A stretch of DNA of 60,000 nucleotides from Bugula neritina (lineage: Eukaryota > Bryozoa > Gymnolaemata > Cheilostomatida > Bugulidae), in NCBI GenBank assembly GCA_964035545.1, contig OZ037765.1, positions 22,640,495-22,700,494 on the forward strand, written 5' to 3'. Below the pieces are notes generated by a model, which saw only the letters and a program-made list of their open reading frames with translations, had not been told where the DNA came from and ran no database searches. This document shows, in pieces, positions 12,201 through 31,500 of this stretch; position 1 is the first letter of the stretch; every line of letters begins with the position of its first letter. The translations under genes were made by a program, and so were the position numbers.

Positions 12201-15200
12201 GATAGCTATATTATTTTGCAACCAGTTATTAAAATTATCATCCAATTTTGCTTTATGAGACTAGAAAAGTTGTCGATTACAAAATATTATTGAAAGTGGA
12301 TATATGCATTATATATTAAAAGTTTCTATAATGCAAACTATAGTTTACCCGAATTACTTAACATTAAGTACTAACCACTTCAAGGCTGGATAGAACACAA
12401 TTAAAACTCTCACTACTAAAACTCTTCTCAATTAAATTTGTTTAATAGAGTGCCGAGTTTTTCCACCCATGCGTGTGTCAATCAGTCACAGCTGTTAACT
12501 CATCAAAGCCTTATATTAATGACACAGGTAGCATTTGCACAGCATTTCCTTTTTTAATACTAACAAAAAGGCCTATATGCTATATAGCAGCTATACACTA
12601 TTTAAAGCCATTTCAATGTATTCTGTTATGCTACTCAAGCTGCCATTGACATAGTATTTTTAAAAACAATATAATTAGCTAGACCTTTGATTATTGAACG
12701 ATTGAAGTTACAATAACTTCCAATTTCTAAGAACACTATTGAACTTCAGACTACTTCAGCTAACATTGTAAGCAGGAAGCATGCAACATTGTATATTTTA
12801 TAAGATATAATGTGCAATTGTCTCACTAAGTAGCAGCGTGTTAGTAAATATCCATAATCATTAGCAGCTGTATGGATTCCAATATTTTTGAATAGATGGC
12901 TTCTGATATGACACTCTGGCCTATCTAGAAAGAATCTAATAGCTCACAAACACTATTCTCTTTCCTTGTAAATGCAGTTTATTTTAATTTACTATTTTAC
13001 TGAAGGATATTAATTCAGCAAGAGTCTTGCTTTAATTGTTTGTTTTACCAACTCCTATATAGCTGCAGGTCATAAAATTAAATCTTACTGGAGCAATCGT
13101 GCAATCTGTGGTGGCATAATAATTATTATCACTTTCACATTTTAATTTATGATAATTGTTGCCCTAACAAGGCTTTTATGATAAAAGAAAAAATACTAGA
13201 CATGGGCTTTGCTGATAGCATAATGCTCATCATTAATTTTAATTTATGTCATGGCGTATTTATTTCAAACAAGTTAAGAGCTATAAGTTTTGGCATAGAA
13301 GATATTTTAGTTATATTACTATACAACTAATTAATCCCAGCTATCTTGTATCCATGGTAATAGATAACATTAGAAATAACATTAATTTGTAACACTGTCG
13401 TGTTATCTAAATCCGTCTATGCTTGTAGATTCGGAATGAGCTACAAGATCCTTGATTTAAGAAACAAACACTTTTTTCTCACCCTCTTTATGACTTGAAC
13501 AGAAACATATTCAAGGCCTGTAACAGGCTAATCCATTAACATTTCCAGTAAAATAGTATCAGAATCATTAGGCTTGGTAATGGGGTAATTTCGGTGAACT
13601 TAGCATTTGATAGTTTAAAGATAACATTTGCTTCTTACGAAAACATTACATTATTTTCAGATGGAAAGAGCACTGGACAAGTTATTTTTTTAAATATTCC
13701 TCCATACCTTTACGGGAAGCTTGAGATGTATTCAAATTCAAAGCAAAATCTGAGGCAAAAAATGTAAAACATTTATTGTAATTAAAATATTTGATCTGTT
13801 AAATGAAAAAGCCTAATAAGTAATGAATGTTAACAAGTTATTATAATATTTATGCAAATACATATATAATATAACATCAGCCTAACCTATAGAGTAATTG
13901 TAGTGTCAATAAAGCCAGTGATATTTTTTAATTCAGGCTTCACCACAATACATTATACTTATACATACATATGTATATATACACTGAATTAACTGCTCAG
14001 AAATAAAAATAGATGTATTCAAATGTCTAATAATTGGAGCAGGAGTTTAATGTCAAAATGTTTAAATAATGATATGAGTTGTCTGCCCAATTATACTTGA
14101 AGGTATATTTCAATTTGAGACCAACTTATAATCATGTTCATAAAATTATAATTTTAACTTTTAAAACTGTCAATTATTTTTGTTAATACTAAATAACCTC
14201 ACTTAAAATTATTCATTTGCTTTTGACTAAAAAATCTTCCTTTAATATCTGTTCTTGCGTGTATTTTTCTTTACCGTTCAGCTCTTGTTGAAAAGCTACT
14301 GAAAAACATCTAAGCATACAAATCTAATGAATAATAATTTGTCAATAATTGACTAATAATAATTATGCTTTAGCAGTCTGCCATCATTATTGTCAACCAA
14401 GTCCAGTGTAGGAACAGAGTAAAAATCATACATGATTGATCAGTATAGTGACCGGAAGAATTTTATTAGCGATAATCCTTTCAGAAAATACAGTGGCATG
14501 AGTATTATTAGATGACATATTCATTCATAATGGTCATTCTACAGGCTTAAATGGTCTTCAACAATAGCCATAATCTGTTACATACCATTATGTGGTGTTA
14601 ATAGCAGCACAGGTTGTGCTTAAATGATTATTCAAGACATATTACATCATATACCAAGTTATAGAAGTCACCATACTGTCTAGCTGTATGCACCATCTTG
14701 GCCTATGTTTGCTAATAATACTACTAATAGAATAATTGAATAGGAATCACAATCTACTAAAACAACAACATCCTTATCTTTTACTTATTATATAAACAAC
14801 ATTTGCTGCTCATTTACATATTTTCAAAGCCAGGATCTATGTACCATCAAATAGAAAAAATATGTGCTTCATTACTGATGGTAAGATGAATCAAATATTT
14901 GATCAAAGCAAAGTTTGAGAGCTGAAAGTATGGCACTTATATTTCTATACCATTATGTAACAATCGTAGCTATGACAACACTAATGAGTTTGTTTAGTCT
15001 TTGGGAAATATGTGTAAAATCTTACCTAATAAGCTATAGCTGCTAAGAAGAAAGTAAATTATGAATTTAAAACAACTAAGTTCATAGACCTATAAATAAT
15101 GATAATAGACATTCCCCTGAGAACTTTTCTATGTGTCACATTTACTTTAGAATATTTCTCTTCATCTAGTTGGCTGCCTAATGATTAATACCCGATTATA

Positions 15201-18200
15201 CAATTTTCGCACCTTTGAAATGAAGTTTCTCTAATTGATAGGTTTATTCTCATGTGTTTAATTCTTGATTTTAGTATTTAAGAAACCTTCAATAGATAGT
15301 CCTTAACAATAATTATTATTAATTTTATTGGTGCAACTTGCTTTATGTCATTAACTTTTTAATGCTAAATGTAACATATAATTATACTCAAATAATATGT
15401 CAAAACTATAAATTTAAAAGTTTTAATACAAAAAAAGTCTATATAACATTTTGAATTTTTCTACTGGGTATTGAGAATATAATTATTTCAAAATTTTGTA
15501 GAAGTTTTTCTTTTTCATGCAGAGCGCAGAGATCAAAGGAGCCTTTGTGACAGGTCATTTGTTATTTTTGCATAAATTAAGTAGATGTTATAGCACAAAG
15601 TCTCATCTAATGCAGTTAAATTACCGACTCTGCACAGACGATAGAGGTTGAAGCAAACTTTGTTGAAATACCTTGTCATCTTATTGCTACTTAAGCTTGT
15701 TCTTACCAACTGTGTGATATTTCTACTATTTTAGTTTGCAATAAGAAAATTGAATTTACAAACGTGACAATCAAACATCTACAAAATTCTAAGATACATG
15801 CAAGTTACTGAATGCCTTTTAAACAAAGAAAACAGACATTTTTAATGTAAAAGTTTTGGTGACGCAAAACTTGGCAAGCAAGTCAATTTTGAAACAGAAA
15901 AATGCTTATTGATAGAGTTTGGCATGACCAACAGTTGTACAGTTAAATTTTATTGCTGAATTGCAAGTTATAAAAGGTGCATATTGTTAGGCATGATATG
16001 TGGATTTGTTAAAAGCTCAACTTTCCTAATTTCTGCCAATACTTTGTTTTACCTTAAAGCAAAAACCGTTCTCAAACATCATTTTTTCCAGTTTTTGTAA
16101 TGACTGACACTTGAGTCTATTTCTAGCTGCTATTACACTAAAGGAGCCAAATTCTCCACTCCTTGCTACAGAGTAAGGCCAGCTGTAACTTTTGATGCAG
16201 GTTCAAAGGCATTGCCAATATTTAGACAGGAATTCACTAAGATTCTTTATTGCTCAACAAGTGCTTTGTACTAAAAGGTTATTTTCATTAAATGTCATTT
16301 TCATTTCTTTCATACCCAGAAACAACAGCAATTTGACCATAGACTAACATTAAAACTGTATAAAATGGCAGCATATCTTTGTGGTAAAATTTAACAAGTT
16401 AGGTGAATAGTTTGGTTAGCTACTGTGAATCACATAAAATATCCATCTGGTCTAAAAGCCACAGTCTGTTCTAACAGGAAAGTTGAAGAACACTGCAGCT
16501 TGGGAGCTATGCATGTCGAAATAATATTATACTGAAAGCACATCTGGCATTTAAAATATTCCATATTAATTTACCATAATATGTTGAGTGGGCCAGTAAC
16601 TTGATGAATACAAGGGTCAGTGGTTTCAGGATTCCTTTACAAATGATGCATATCACTTTTTGACATTACTTTGATGCCTGCTCCTACAACTCATCAAAAC
16701 ATCCATTTGCCTTACCTGACTATCAAAGCCGTAGCATCAATTTTCAAATTAAAAATGCATAGTTTGAGGTCAATAAGTAATTAGCATTTTTCAGAATTTA
16801 ATTTTAGCTGTGAGGCAAATTTTAAAAGTATAGGGAAGTAGTATAGCTATATGCATAAAAAAGCATATCATCTAGTTTCAATGTTTTCCTGGAAAATGTA
16901 TTCTCTAAAATGCTTTAAGGGGTAACAGATAGACAAACTTCAACAAAATATGCCAACAGTTTTAATTCAGATGCACAGTTGCTAAATAACACTTGATATA
17001 TGTAACAAGTGAATAATACAAGTTTAAGAGTAGAACAGATAAGGCAGCTAGGGTAAAGCTGTTATAGTTAGTAAGAAGCAGCTATGCCCAGGTACAAGCA
17101 TGCGTACCTAGGTAGCAGGCTAATAGTAACTGTACAACTTTCATTTTGCTTTGAATAGTTACGATAGGCTATTTACATGGTTAATTAGATCAAAAAGCAT
17201 ATAAGAACTACGAAAAATGCATTCAGTCAATTTTCTTTAATAACCAGTAAAATCCTTGTTCCTTGTATATATGAGTAATAATTTGACCGGCTATTAGATT
17301 ACTGTTATTTTAATTAAAACAAAGAACCATAGTTTCAAAAGCATGGCTTACAATTTGCAGGTAAATTGTTTTAGACCTTGGAGTAACAAGAGTCAAATGC
17401 TAATGGATGTCCGAAATGCACACACCTCTTGTGTTGTATGAGTCAGGCTTGATCTCTCAAAAAGTTTAAATAATCAGAATAGGTGCAATGGCAGTCTTTT
17501 GGAATTCTGTAAAAACCAACAGCCACAGCGTAACCACAAGTTATTGCAACAGATAACTTTCATTGATATCTTATAACTAGAAATGATTTTTTAATCAGTT
17601 TATGTTATTGTACTCCAAGGCAGACCACATCTCACCAGCCAACTATCTGATAAGATGGTTTGTCACTGCACAGCCTATGATGAACAAAGAAAAGTACCTA
17701 AACGAACTATGTAATATGTTTATACAGCTCGCATATATTCACACCTTTTACTAGTTTTTTTTAGAAATTTATGTTCGGTGCTAATATCAGAAGTATTTAT
17801 TCTGGTAAACTGCTTTTGTAAATAAATTGTTAGTGAATAAAATAAATTGGTTCTATAAAAGAGAGCGAAGCCGTGATTTTTCGTTGTTATATTAAATTCA
17901 ATTTTCAAAACTTACTAGTTTTATCTTTAAAAAACTGTTTCTAAGAGTACTGAATAATATATAGTATAATATATTTTCATTTTAAAGATTTATTCAAACT
18001 TTTCAAGTTAATCAAGCCAAGACCAATACTGATTTACAATATTATTGAAACATAATATATAAAGATATGATATAAAATATTGCATTCTCAAGTGCTAACC
18101 GGTTAATCTATATCTTTCACTTCCCCTAATAGAAATAAGCATCTTGATGCATCCATTTTCGTAGAAAATAGTTGCCAAAACTATCTCTAATCCTAAACGT

Positions 18201-19223
18201 CTGCATGAATCTATATATAGATAACATATCGGTTGAAAATATAACTTGGTCAACAATTATTATAACAACTGTTTTAAAACAAAACCAATGTTTTATTATG
18301 ACTTTTAAAGTCTTTGCTAAAAAAAAAATCTGCTTTTAGTCCAAGTTGGAGTAAAAATAAGTGCTGCTGACAAAGTCAAGTTGATAGCTGCAGAAGCCCG
18401 TATAGCTATATTGGCAGCTAGTCTACATGCAGCATAAGGCCCAATTAACACCATGGTGGTACTAGAATTATGCACTTGTAAAAAGTGTCATCACAAAGTA
18501 TAAGCTGATGAATTATCATAAGATTTATGGAACCTCTAAGTTGATTTAGCAAAAATGTTAAATGAAATTGATTGAGCTTCCAAGTGCAACTAAATTCGTT
18601 AAAGAATTTCTGCTTTCAAATACATTTCATAAAATTCTACAGTAAAAAGTGTAGGATTGTACCCATAAATATTAAGAATGTTTTTTAATTGTCATCAAAC
18701 AACTTAATTTGCTTAGAGGGCAATATGAACAAGTATAATTAATTATTCTCAAGTAGATCACTGCTTTGATGCAGAAAGTCATTAAATTTTCATAACTTCT
18801 CTTAATCACTCAACTTGTTACTTATTTGCCCTATTTTATTAAATAAATTATAAAACTGACAATCTTTATTATGGCTGTTTAGTTTCTATTTAATGCATCC
18901 ATTCAAAACTTTACTATTGTTCAAAGTAATTATATACCAAAACTAGGCCTATAATGTTATGGTAATAGGCCAGAATATATTTAATGTGTAAACTATGTTA
19001 ACAATATTATTTGAATATTAGTATAATATATATGTTACACAAATTAGCAAATCAATTATTGTGAAATAAATTTGAGTTTATTGTTGCTTACGAAGCAATG
19101 CATTTAATCAGAAATATTCAGTGGATGATTACAATTGAACAAAAGAAACAAAGCTTGTTTCAAAATAGAACAGAATTTTATAGAAACAAATGACGATTTT
19201 ATTGTTGCTTGTCCATGAGAGTT
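9245..19223. other. 10-kb intergenic region, no gene recognised
   Basis: No open frame, RNA gene or domain could be supported. Minor structures: a partial hairpin and direct repeats of CACATAGTACTACTA type just after the small gene (9247-9320); a roughly 27-base duplication containing ATTATACTGTGTGTAAT at about 9426-9480; a hairpin with arms AATAGGCAA/TTGCCTATT near 10093-10127; TACAA repeats at about 10616-10640; and a short inverted repeat (AGGTAC...GTACCT) near 17085-17110. Regulatory DNA for Lox5 would be expected here, but I cannot identify it by eye. Confidence 0.4.
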
Positions 19224-19350
19224 TATATAAACATAAATAGGAAATTGCTCTATCCATCAACACAATTATTTTAGGCTCAGGCACTGTTTAGTTAGATGGT
19301 GAGTTAGACTGGGTGCACAGAACCATATCAATATGGCAATAGCCAATCAG
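19224..19350 (+). promoter_or_regulatory. Candidate Lox5 promoter elements
   Basis: A TATATAA box lies at 19224-19230, about 200 bases before the proposed Lox5 start codon, and a textbook CCAAT motif (AGCCAATCAG) at 19341-19350, about 80 bases before it. The initiator expected near 19254 is not a good consensus match, so the exact start site is unclear. The CCAAT motif could instead serve a start site nearer the ATG. Confidence 0.35.
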
Positions 19351-19430
19351 AACAAAGGTGGTTCAAGTTGGTAAAATGCTGAAGCATGGTTGAAATGGGG
19401 CAAATGTGAGCGAACCTCTGTTAGATAAAG

Positions 19431-22581
<3,151 letters not shown>

Positions 22582-25500
22582 CGAGGGGAGATAATTCTCC
22601 CCAAATAATGTTTATTTTTCGGTCCATCATTCTTTCTTAATTATTTTTAAGCATACTCTTGTACTATAGACTATGATAATGGTATTATTACATGCATACT
22701 GCCGCAAGCACATATATATTTATTTAGAACTATAGTAACACTTTAAAAACTGTATGGTGCTGCATAGTTTCAGCTACATACTAGTCCATTGATGCTGCAA
22801 TGCAAAAGGACTGCTCAAACGTCATACATAGTCATCTCCATGTAGCAACCTGGAGATACGATTGTTTGAGTTCGGCCTACAGGCACCATATATAATTGCT
22901 CAATGCTGCTGTAACTGGGAAAAGCAGCAAGTTGTGAAGTAACCTTCATTAATTTCTATGATTTCAAGTATTTATAACATTATTGTTTGTATATCCACTG
23001 TTATTCTAATCCATGTATTTTAGTTTAGTCAATTTTGTCTGGAAAATATGATTTGCAATCAGTTTGTCATAATAGACCTTATCAAGAATTGTCCATGGCT
23101 CGAGTTGAGAGTATAGATCTTCATTTCTAGAATATTCTCTAAATTTTGTTGAGCCCGTAATTAAAAATAAGAATTGAATCTCTCATAAACAGTAATTAGT
23201 AGCCAAATTATTTTGTTGTGAAGTAGTAATAGGAGTTGTTTTTTTCTACTTTATACACGCCTCATTTTGCTATGGATTTGCTATTTTAAAATATTTTCAA
23301 TTTTCATAAGCTATTGTCAACTGTTCCATAGCTGATTTAAGTCTCTTTCGGACTTCTGAATTTTTGAAACCTCTACGGTGTGTTTTTGCCAATAAACTAT
23401 AATTAATTACTAGCGTGTAAACAGTCATATATTGAACTAATATTTCTCTTACTTGACTTTTTTGTTACTTTTTATGACATGCATATACAGAACTTGTACT
23501 CCATACTTAGAATATTCCACATTGCAAAGTAGATTAGCATTTATAAAAGGACACAAAATGAAAGACTTGACAGAGTGAAAAATTAAATTTTATTTCAGAC
23601 CAGTGTCATTGTCAAAATGATATTGGTGAAGATGACAGATAGTTGTGGCATTGAGGCCTAGTGCCTATAATATAATGTAACTGTGCCAAAGTTTCATAAT
23701 GGTATAACCAGTTGAACAGATGAACAAAGCACTATTGCAGAGAATCTGCTTTTTACCTTCGATAGTAATGAGTATTGGTCTATCTCAACTTATGCTAAAA
23801 TTCAGAATAAGTTTTGGCTTGAAGTCTCTGAGTATAAAATGCTAATTTATATTTGCAGATATATTTTACCATAATAAAATGGCTCAGCTTTTTTTCATTT
23901 ATGTTATTATCAAAAAATGAATTCGCTTCAGTTTTTGGGGTGATGAGTATAAGCCTGCTGCTGTTGCAATAAAAATTATGTTGCAATAGACAATTATTAT
24001 CAATAATTAAAGTTTTTGATGAAATGTTGCCATTTTAAGGTGTTAGTGGTGAGTTCTATATATTAGGTTAGTTTAAGCTTATTATGGCAAACGAGAATGT
24101 GTGAAATGGCAGAATTAAGAATTTTAATAATATTATACATTTGTCACTCTCCCAGTGACAGCTGTAATGGTGACATATTGATATATAAATAGGCTAGAAA
24201 CCTGCATGGCAAACAGAACAATGTGACATTGAATAAATCAATCAATATTCCTACATCATCCTGGTGAACGTTGCAAACTACTGCTGGCTATATATATATG
24301 TAAAGTATTTTACAAAATTGAATTATTGTTGCAGATCTGTGACAGACAAGTGTTTAATTATGACAACTCATTTGGTCAGCTACCGTTTTCAAAATTTAGG
24401 TAGCAAGGAGTGATTTATTTCCATCACATGATTTGATTTCTTAAAAAAAAATTTTCAAATCCGGCTAAGAAAATATTTTTTTTAAGTTTAGTGCTTCAAC
24501 TAGTCTCTGTACATTTTCCTAGTAAACATCGAAACCTAATTTTCTGCGTTGGAACAAAATAGATCAAACTGTGAACATGATTGCAAATTCAAATTCAATA
24601 TCCATTTATAATAATTATATCTATTTTGTATTCATGAAAAATTTGACCACAAAATGTCAATCATAGTGATTGAAAGCTGGAAGTATATAATATTACTTAG
24701 TTGATAAATTTTAAAATGTTGTGGCAAGTCATATGGGTACAGCTATACTGTGAAAACTAAATCTTCAATCTGTCTACATACTTGCTAAATCTATTGAATA
24801 CGACTAGTTTCTAAACTGTATGCACACAACGATTGCAGCATATATCGCTAAATATACAACTTATACAAAATAACCAAACAAATGGGTCCAGGACAAAATT
24901 TGCACTCAGAAGATTGATTGACGGCAAGGGTATAAACAAGTTCTACATTATAGCATTACATGAATTTTTTATTTAATACAGTTTTTTCTCAAATTCCTAA
25001 GATTTCTAGCAGTCTGATAGAGTATAGTACAGTTCTTGAGTTTGAAAGTCAGGAAAAGCATCAGATTTTCTTACTTGTATTACAATGTATACAGGAAACA
25101 ACATATAAATAATGTTATGGGTAAGTTTGCTCAAACATGAATGAAATTCACTCGCACTAATGAAGAGATGAGAATCTAAAACCAATCATGTCTGCATGGT
25201 AAGAACCAGCAAGATTCTAGAGAAAGGTAAGTTTGAGGTTGAAGAAAAAAATTAATGAGTTTCAGGATGGCAGGTAGAAAGATTCATGTATAAACTGGGT
25301 CGATCTGCAAGTATATCTGACAGTTTGTGAACTGACACACTCTATAAATAAATGCAACTTTCTAGACGTTGTCGAATGCAGACAGATGACTATTTTTTGT
25401 ATAGTATTTCTGCTGATTAATATGTCACTATCTCCTAAGGTCACATTCTAAGTAGTATATTTTTATGCAGACATAACTCTCTAATGGATGACAAATTATT

Positions 25501-28500
25501 TAGGTCTAGGTATAAAATGATTGGCTGTCAGTGAATCTAGCCAAAATAGTTGTTTGAAGTATATTTGACTGGTATGATGCCAAATAACTAATTCTAAAAT
25601 TGATTATGGTTCATCTTGCCATGTTAAGTGAACCTGCACACGGGAGCCAGAAGTGCACAGCGCTCATTTAACATCTAAAACTAGTCCTTATTGGTATGCA
25701 AAAAGTCAGAGTAAAAATAAGAAAATTAAGAGTTTATTTGATTTCATTTTTCTGTCATTAATCAAGAGCCTTGCTCACTGCTTGTCATATAGACTCTGAT
25801 ATCGCTGATCCGATGATTGATTCAGGCTTTGATCTGTGGCGCGTGTAGCCTAGATTATGTTATTGTGGTTTTGCTCTGCATTTTTAATAGGCTTTCTCAG
25901 TCACTAACATTGACCAGTCTAAATAAATTTACTTATAACTAATGCTAGAATAACTCCACGGTGCTCCAGCTATAATCCTCTCAAAACTATGGTGGCAAAA
26001 ACTTAAGGTGAAAAACTGTAAGTGGGTTTTTATTAGCTAGCAGGTGATAGCAAACTCCTTTTAACACCATTAATTCAATACAAAGAGATCTCAAAGGTTA
26101 AAGGTATACTGCCATTTTGCGAAAGTAATTAAACTTCACATCTATGTAGAAGGCATTTCCTTAATCAAAAATACTCTTGAGCAGCTTTCTGCAATTAGCA
26201 TTTTCACAATCTATTCTTGCAATGTTGGTAGTGGTCAAAGGTGCAGGTAATCATATGTGAGTAAGTTATCGCTAGGTCAAGTGTAAATACCTGTCTAGCA
26301 TCCTAACAGCATGTTACATATGTCTAAGAAATTTAAAAGGATGGGTTAGTAACTACCCCATAGTTAACCTGTTATCTAAAACACCTGAATATGCTTGCTA
26401 TGACTACTAAAAGAGTCTACAAAGCTCTGGTAGTGTGTAAAGAAGTGATTTGTCAGTTAGTTTAGCTGTGGTTCAATAACGGTTTACTTCAACTTACATC
26501 TGTATCTTTTTACAACTGGCCAATTTTTTTACAAGTATAATGTGTAAAGATTTTTTTGTAATGTTATTCATTATATCTCTTTATTGAGCTGTAATACATT
26601 TGGAGAAAATTTTTAAAAGTAAAAAAATGCTAAATAATTTGAACTTTTATCCAATTAAATTAGTGTTATTAGAATTGTTAGATTATGTTACAAAGCTATA
26701 GCTCTCTTGTCCAGTGGAGATTGCCAGCTCTATATTACTAGACATATTATACTCAACACTGCTTTAATGCTCGCTGTATAAAATTAAGACTGATCGACAT
26801 AACAGCTTCACTGTTATGTCATACTGTTAAAAACATCTTTGTCATAGCTCTTTGTATGTTTTAAATCACATTAGGTCACCAAAACCAACATAATAGCAAA
26901 TTGAATTGATTTATGTACTGGCACAACAATTCTCTATAGTGCAATTTATCCCGCATTTGTTTGTCTGTCACGTTTTTTTCAATTGTTATAAGTTTAGACA
27001 ATATCTGTTTGGTGTGAGCCCACCAGTCTGTTCCTGAAAATGGAGGTTTCTGGAACTTCCACGTAATTAAAACTATAAATAGTCAATGTTTACTTTACCA
27101 CTTTTCTGCTTTGATGTTGAACAAAAGAAATAATGTATTAATTGCATGCAGTGTACTCAGTATACTCCAATACCCTGCCTACTCACTAAAATGCATGGAG
27201 CAACTGTTTAACATTAACCAATAATTGCTATGTGCTACAATATAATCTACAATTATCTTTTAAACATTTTAAAACCGTATCATGAGGAATTCTTGTATAA
27301 GTTTTATAAGTTATTTTCATGTTGTATCACTGCATGGGTCATTTAAACAGATGTCTAACAATATTATTAGAACATATTAATGCACTTTTGAAAGTTAACT
27401 GCAATAATAATGAATAGATATTACTATCTGAGAGATTATAGTCTTTAGATAATAAATGCATAACACTCTGTTATTATAATTAAACACTTTTTATTTATTG
27501 CAACTAATATCTTTTATTGCCCATTACTTGCTTACATTAAGCATTTGTGCCAAATTTCAAACCATTTCATTCTCATACAAGTGGTAAAGATTATCATCTA
27601 AGAATTGTAAATTGATTTTTGATTGCATCTACTTTAGACTGCAACAATTGCACTGCAGCTTTTACACAGACTTTAAACTATTTTGATCGATGTCAGCTTT
27701 GATTTTTGCTCGCTGTATATATAAATACTATATCTACCCCGCCCTTCATAGTCATTGCAAGTTATTTTTTAAATAAAGTGTTTTTTTCACCCATACAAAC
27801 ACCAGAATCAAATTTTACAACAAAAATAAATTGTCAAGAAACTTTGTCATGGTATAGGCACACATAAAATAATATTCTTTCATTTTCTTCTCAGATATAA
27901 GATGCATGACAAAGATTTTCAGTTACTTTAATAGAACATAAAATGTAAATAACTAAATTGTCAAATATGTCTCAAGTTTTAGTGAATTGTGTTGGATTTT
28001 CTTAATCGATGTAAACAATTACACCAAGTAGACATTTCCTAACCAATCCCAGTAAGATAGTTAGAAGGCATTGCATATTATTGAGCCTGAAATAATTATT
28101 TACAAGTAAAGATAACCCCGTGAATTTATCAAACTGCCACCATCATAATCAAAAAGTAGAAATAATAGGTGAATAAACAGCAAATAAGCTAAATACCAAA
28201 TTATTGACACTTGCAGTCTTTAAAAAGAAAAAAAATAATTGGGATGACAACAATTTTTGAATGAACTTTGATCTTAAATCAATTTCATGGTTGACTAAAC
28301 ACTCTAGTGACTGTATCTATTGGAAGAGTGTACAGTGTCATATCTAGTAAGCATTCAGAAGCATATCAGAGGTGCACAGCTTCAAAACAGTGTACTACTC
28401 ATCTCAGTCACGTTGGCTCCAGTTTTGACACAGCTTTACGTGACTAATCATCATTTTTGTATTTCACGACTGGAACGTAACGTTGGCCAAGGAGCAAGAT

Positions 28501-31500
28501 GTGTACAGTCGGAGTAATCCCTGCAACCATAGAAACTAAACATATTTTGCATAAATTGCTAGCCTATAGAATTGTCCAACAGAGCAAGCGATACAGTGTT
28601 GCTTTCCTGGCAAAATAATTGTCAGAAGAATTTTTAAACGTCATGTCATCATTAGCTGTGGAATAGATTGCGATTAAAACTGATTTATTAGCAGTATTCT
28701 GAACTGTCATATTATTTTTCTTAAGATGAGCGTTAATCTGCTAATTAAAGAGATCAAAAAACCTAATTAAATTCATTAGCATATATCAACCAGATTTTAA
28801 GGGCAAAGATATAATCTAAAATATCCAATAGTCACTACAATTGCTTTAGGTCAGCCAATAACAATTATGTTTTACTATTTTACAACAGAAGTCTTGAATA
28901 AAGGTTTTTTTAAAATTCATCATTGCTACAATTAAGAAAATATTGCATAATTTGTTACTTCTGCATCTATATTGAATGAGACTACTATGAGTAAAATATG
29001 ATAACCATTATCTATATGAATTATATAATAACTGTTTACCCTATTCCTGAATACAACAAGTTTTTCGTTTATTCTGAATGGTTTTTTGGTTACTTTCTCT
29101 ATATCATGAAAATTTGGGATTTCCGCGAAAAGATAATATATGCTATTGAAGTGATTATGCAATAGTACAGTCGATTGATTTTAAATTAGGTTTTAGACAT
29201 GAATTTTGGATATCTAAAAATACTCTTTGATTATGTGGTATATTATTTCCCCAGGGCCATTGATTGGTATGAAGCCTTAGAACCCACTCCTATACATGTA
29301 AAAAGAGGTATAGGCCTTTCAAGTGAATAGGTAAGATAACATGCCCATATGTGGTAATCAAAGGATTGATGTGAAAGTTTCAACAAAGGTAGCTGGTACA
29401 TTCATAACAGTAGAGGAAGGCTTCTTTGACACACTGCATGAAATAAAAGCTTTGAAACACATTGTCTAATAACCAATTAATTAGCTGTGATGAGAATAAT
29501 GAATGCATACGTGTGGCCTGTGCGTCTCACTTCACCAAGGTCAATGCTAATAAGAACAAAATTAGATATTGAATAATCTTAGTATCTTTCTAGTTGCACA
29601 GCAGCCATAATCTCCCTCAGGTCTACCAACAATTTGAGCTAAAGTTTTTTAAAGAACCAGCAAAAAGTTTTGGTTATTAAAAATGCCTTCAATCCTGCCT
29701 TCTTTGACTATAACTGCATCAGTGCATATAAACATTATGCTACATCTTTATCTTTTTATAGCTAATAATTTTACTCTTAATAATAGTTTAGAAAGAATTA
29801 TAAATAGTTTGTTGTATGCCATCACACACATATCCATTAGATACAACTTTTTGGGACTAAGTAGGCAATTATAAACATTAATTTATTCTTGATTTACTGT
29901 AATTTACCACATATTTTATAAAATGGCAGTATTCCAGCGATGTGTATACAGTTTGAGCTGTCACTTATCAGCCCGTATGACATCTGTTTATGGAACAAAG
30001 ACTATATGAATGTTATGCCAAGGTCTAGAATAACACATAGACAAATTTCATTCTAAGCCAAATGCCAGTGCGATCAACTGTAAATAAAGAGCCAATATTT
30101 TTTCATGAAAAATATCACTTTTGATGATTCAAAAATAAAAGTTGGCAGTTTCAATTTCAGATTTTCAAACAAATTTTTTAAAAGTTCCTCTTAGAACCTG
30201 AATTTAGGAAATAGTTGATTGTGATTAGCCGTGCGTTGAGGTAACTACGCAAATCAGTAGACGTTTATTTTCAATGAATCATAAAACAAGTTTTATGCAC
30301 TTTAAGTTCTGCAAAAAACAAAAGTATAGGTTTAGCTTTAGTTACTTAAATGTGAAGAAAAATTTAGAAAAGTTTTAATTATAAGTCTTGTATAATAATG
30401 TTCGTAGGCCACTGCTAGTGTAGGCCATGCCATTTTCTTATACAATGCTTATTGAATAGCTGGAAACTACAATGCAGCATATTTCAGTCAAGTATATGCA
30501 GATGACACGAGCATGCTGTTGAGTGTAGTGCTCCAATAAGTGAAAGCTTATAATTACTTTTTCATTATGCAAAGTGCAAATCAACAGGATTGTGATTGAA
30601 AAGTGACATTGTAAGTGCTGAGTCAGAGTTATATTTACTAACTAAAGCAGGTTCAGTCCCAAGAGCTGATGAATTCTTCCTTTTTCACTAGAGTTGCTGG
30701 CAATCTTCCTGAATTCTAACAACTTTCTCACGACTCAAGGTTCTTACAGTAAATAAAATACCTCGACTTCAGATTTGAAAGGGGAAATTTTAATTTCAAT
30801 CTTATTTTTATTTGTTGCTGGCAAGTATAGCTATATTGGGAATATGACATCAACTTCCACCATTTAGGAGATAAGATAGATAAGGGCTCTACATTATCAA
30901 GTGTCATCACTAAAGTGCTGTTTTAGTTTGTAGAAACTTAAAAGTTTATACATGGCAAAAAACAAAATCTCCCACCTGTTGGAAATTGTTTAGCTTTACC
31001 TTGCCATTTGAGTTTAATGAAAAATAAAATTGATAGCATATAAGGTATATTATATCATAACGTTCAAATGATATAGAATTATTATTTATCAATATATTAA
31101 TAAATGTTTACAACTACATAATTATGATATTTTTGTAATTTTACAAATTAAATAGTTTGTAAATTATAAAAAATCAAATAGCCTTTTTAATTGAATACTC
31201 AACAGGTTTATAGGACAAAAGGAACGATCTGTATTATATTTGATAGTCTTTATCACAGTTATTCATGCATGTGGTGAAGCTTTTGCATAGACAAACATGA
31301 ATTAATATTATAAAAATTGTAATAAATGAGACAATTAGCTGCAATACATGACAGAGTATAAGCTTGAAAACCTGAGTAATGTAGAAAAGTTTAGCAATTA
31401 TTGGTTAACATTTATCATTATGTTGAAAGATCTAAAGAAGTGAATATACATTTCATCCGTTTTGTCAATGAAAATAATTGATTTTCATTTTCCTCTACAG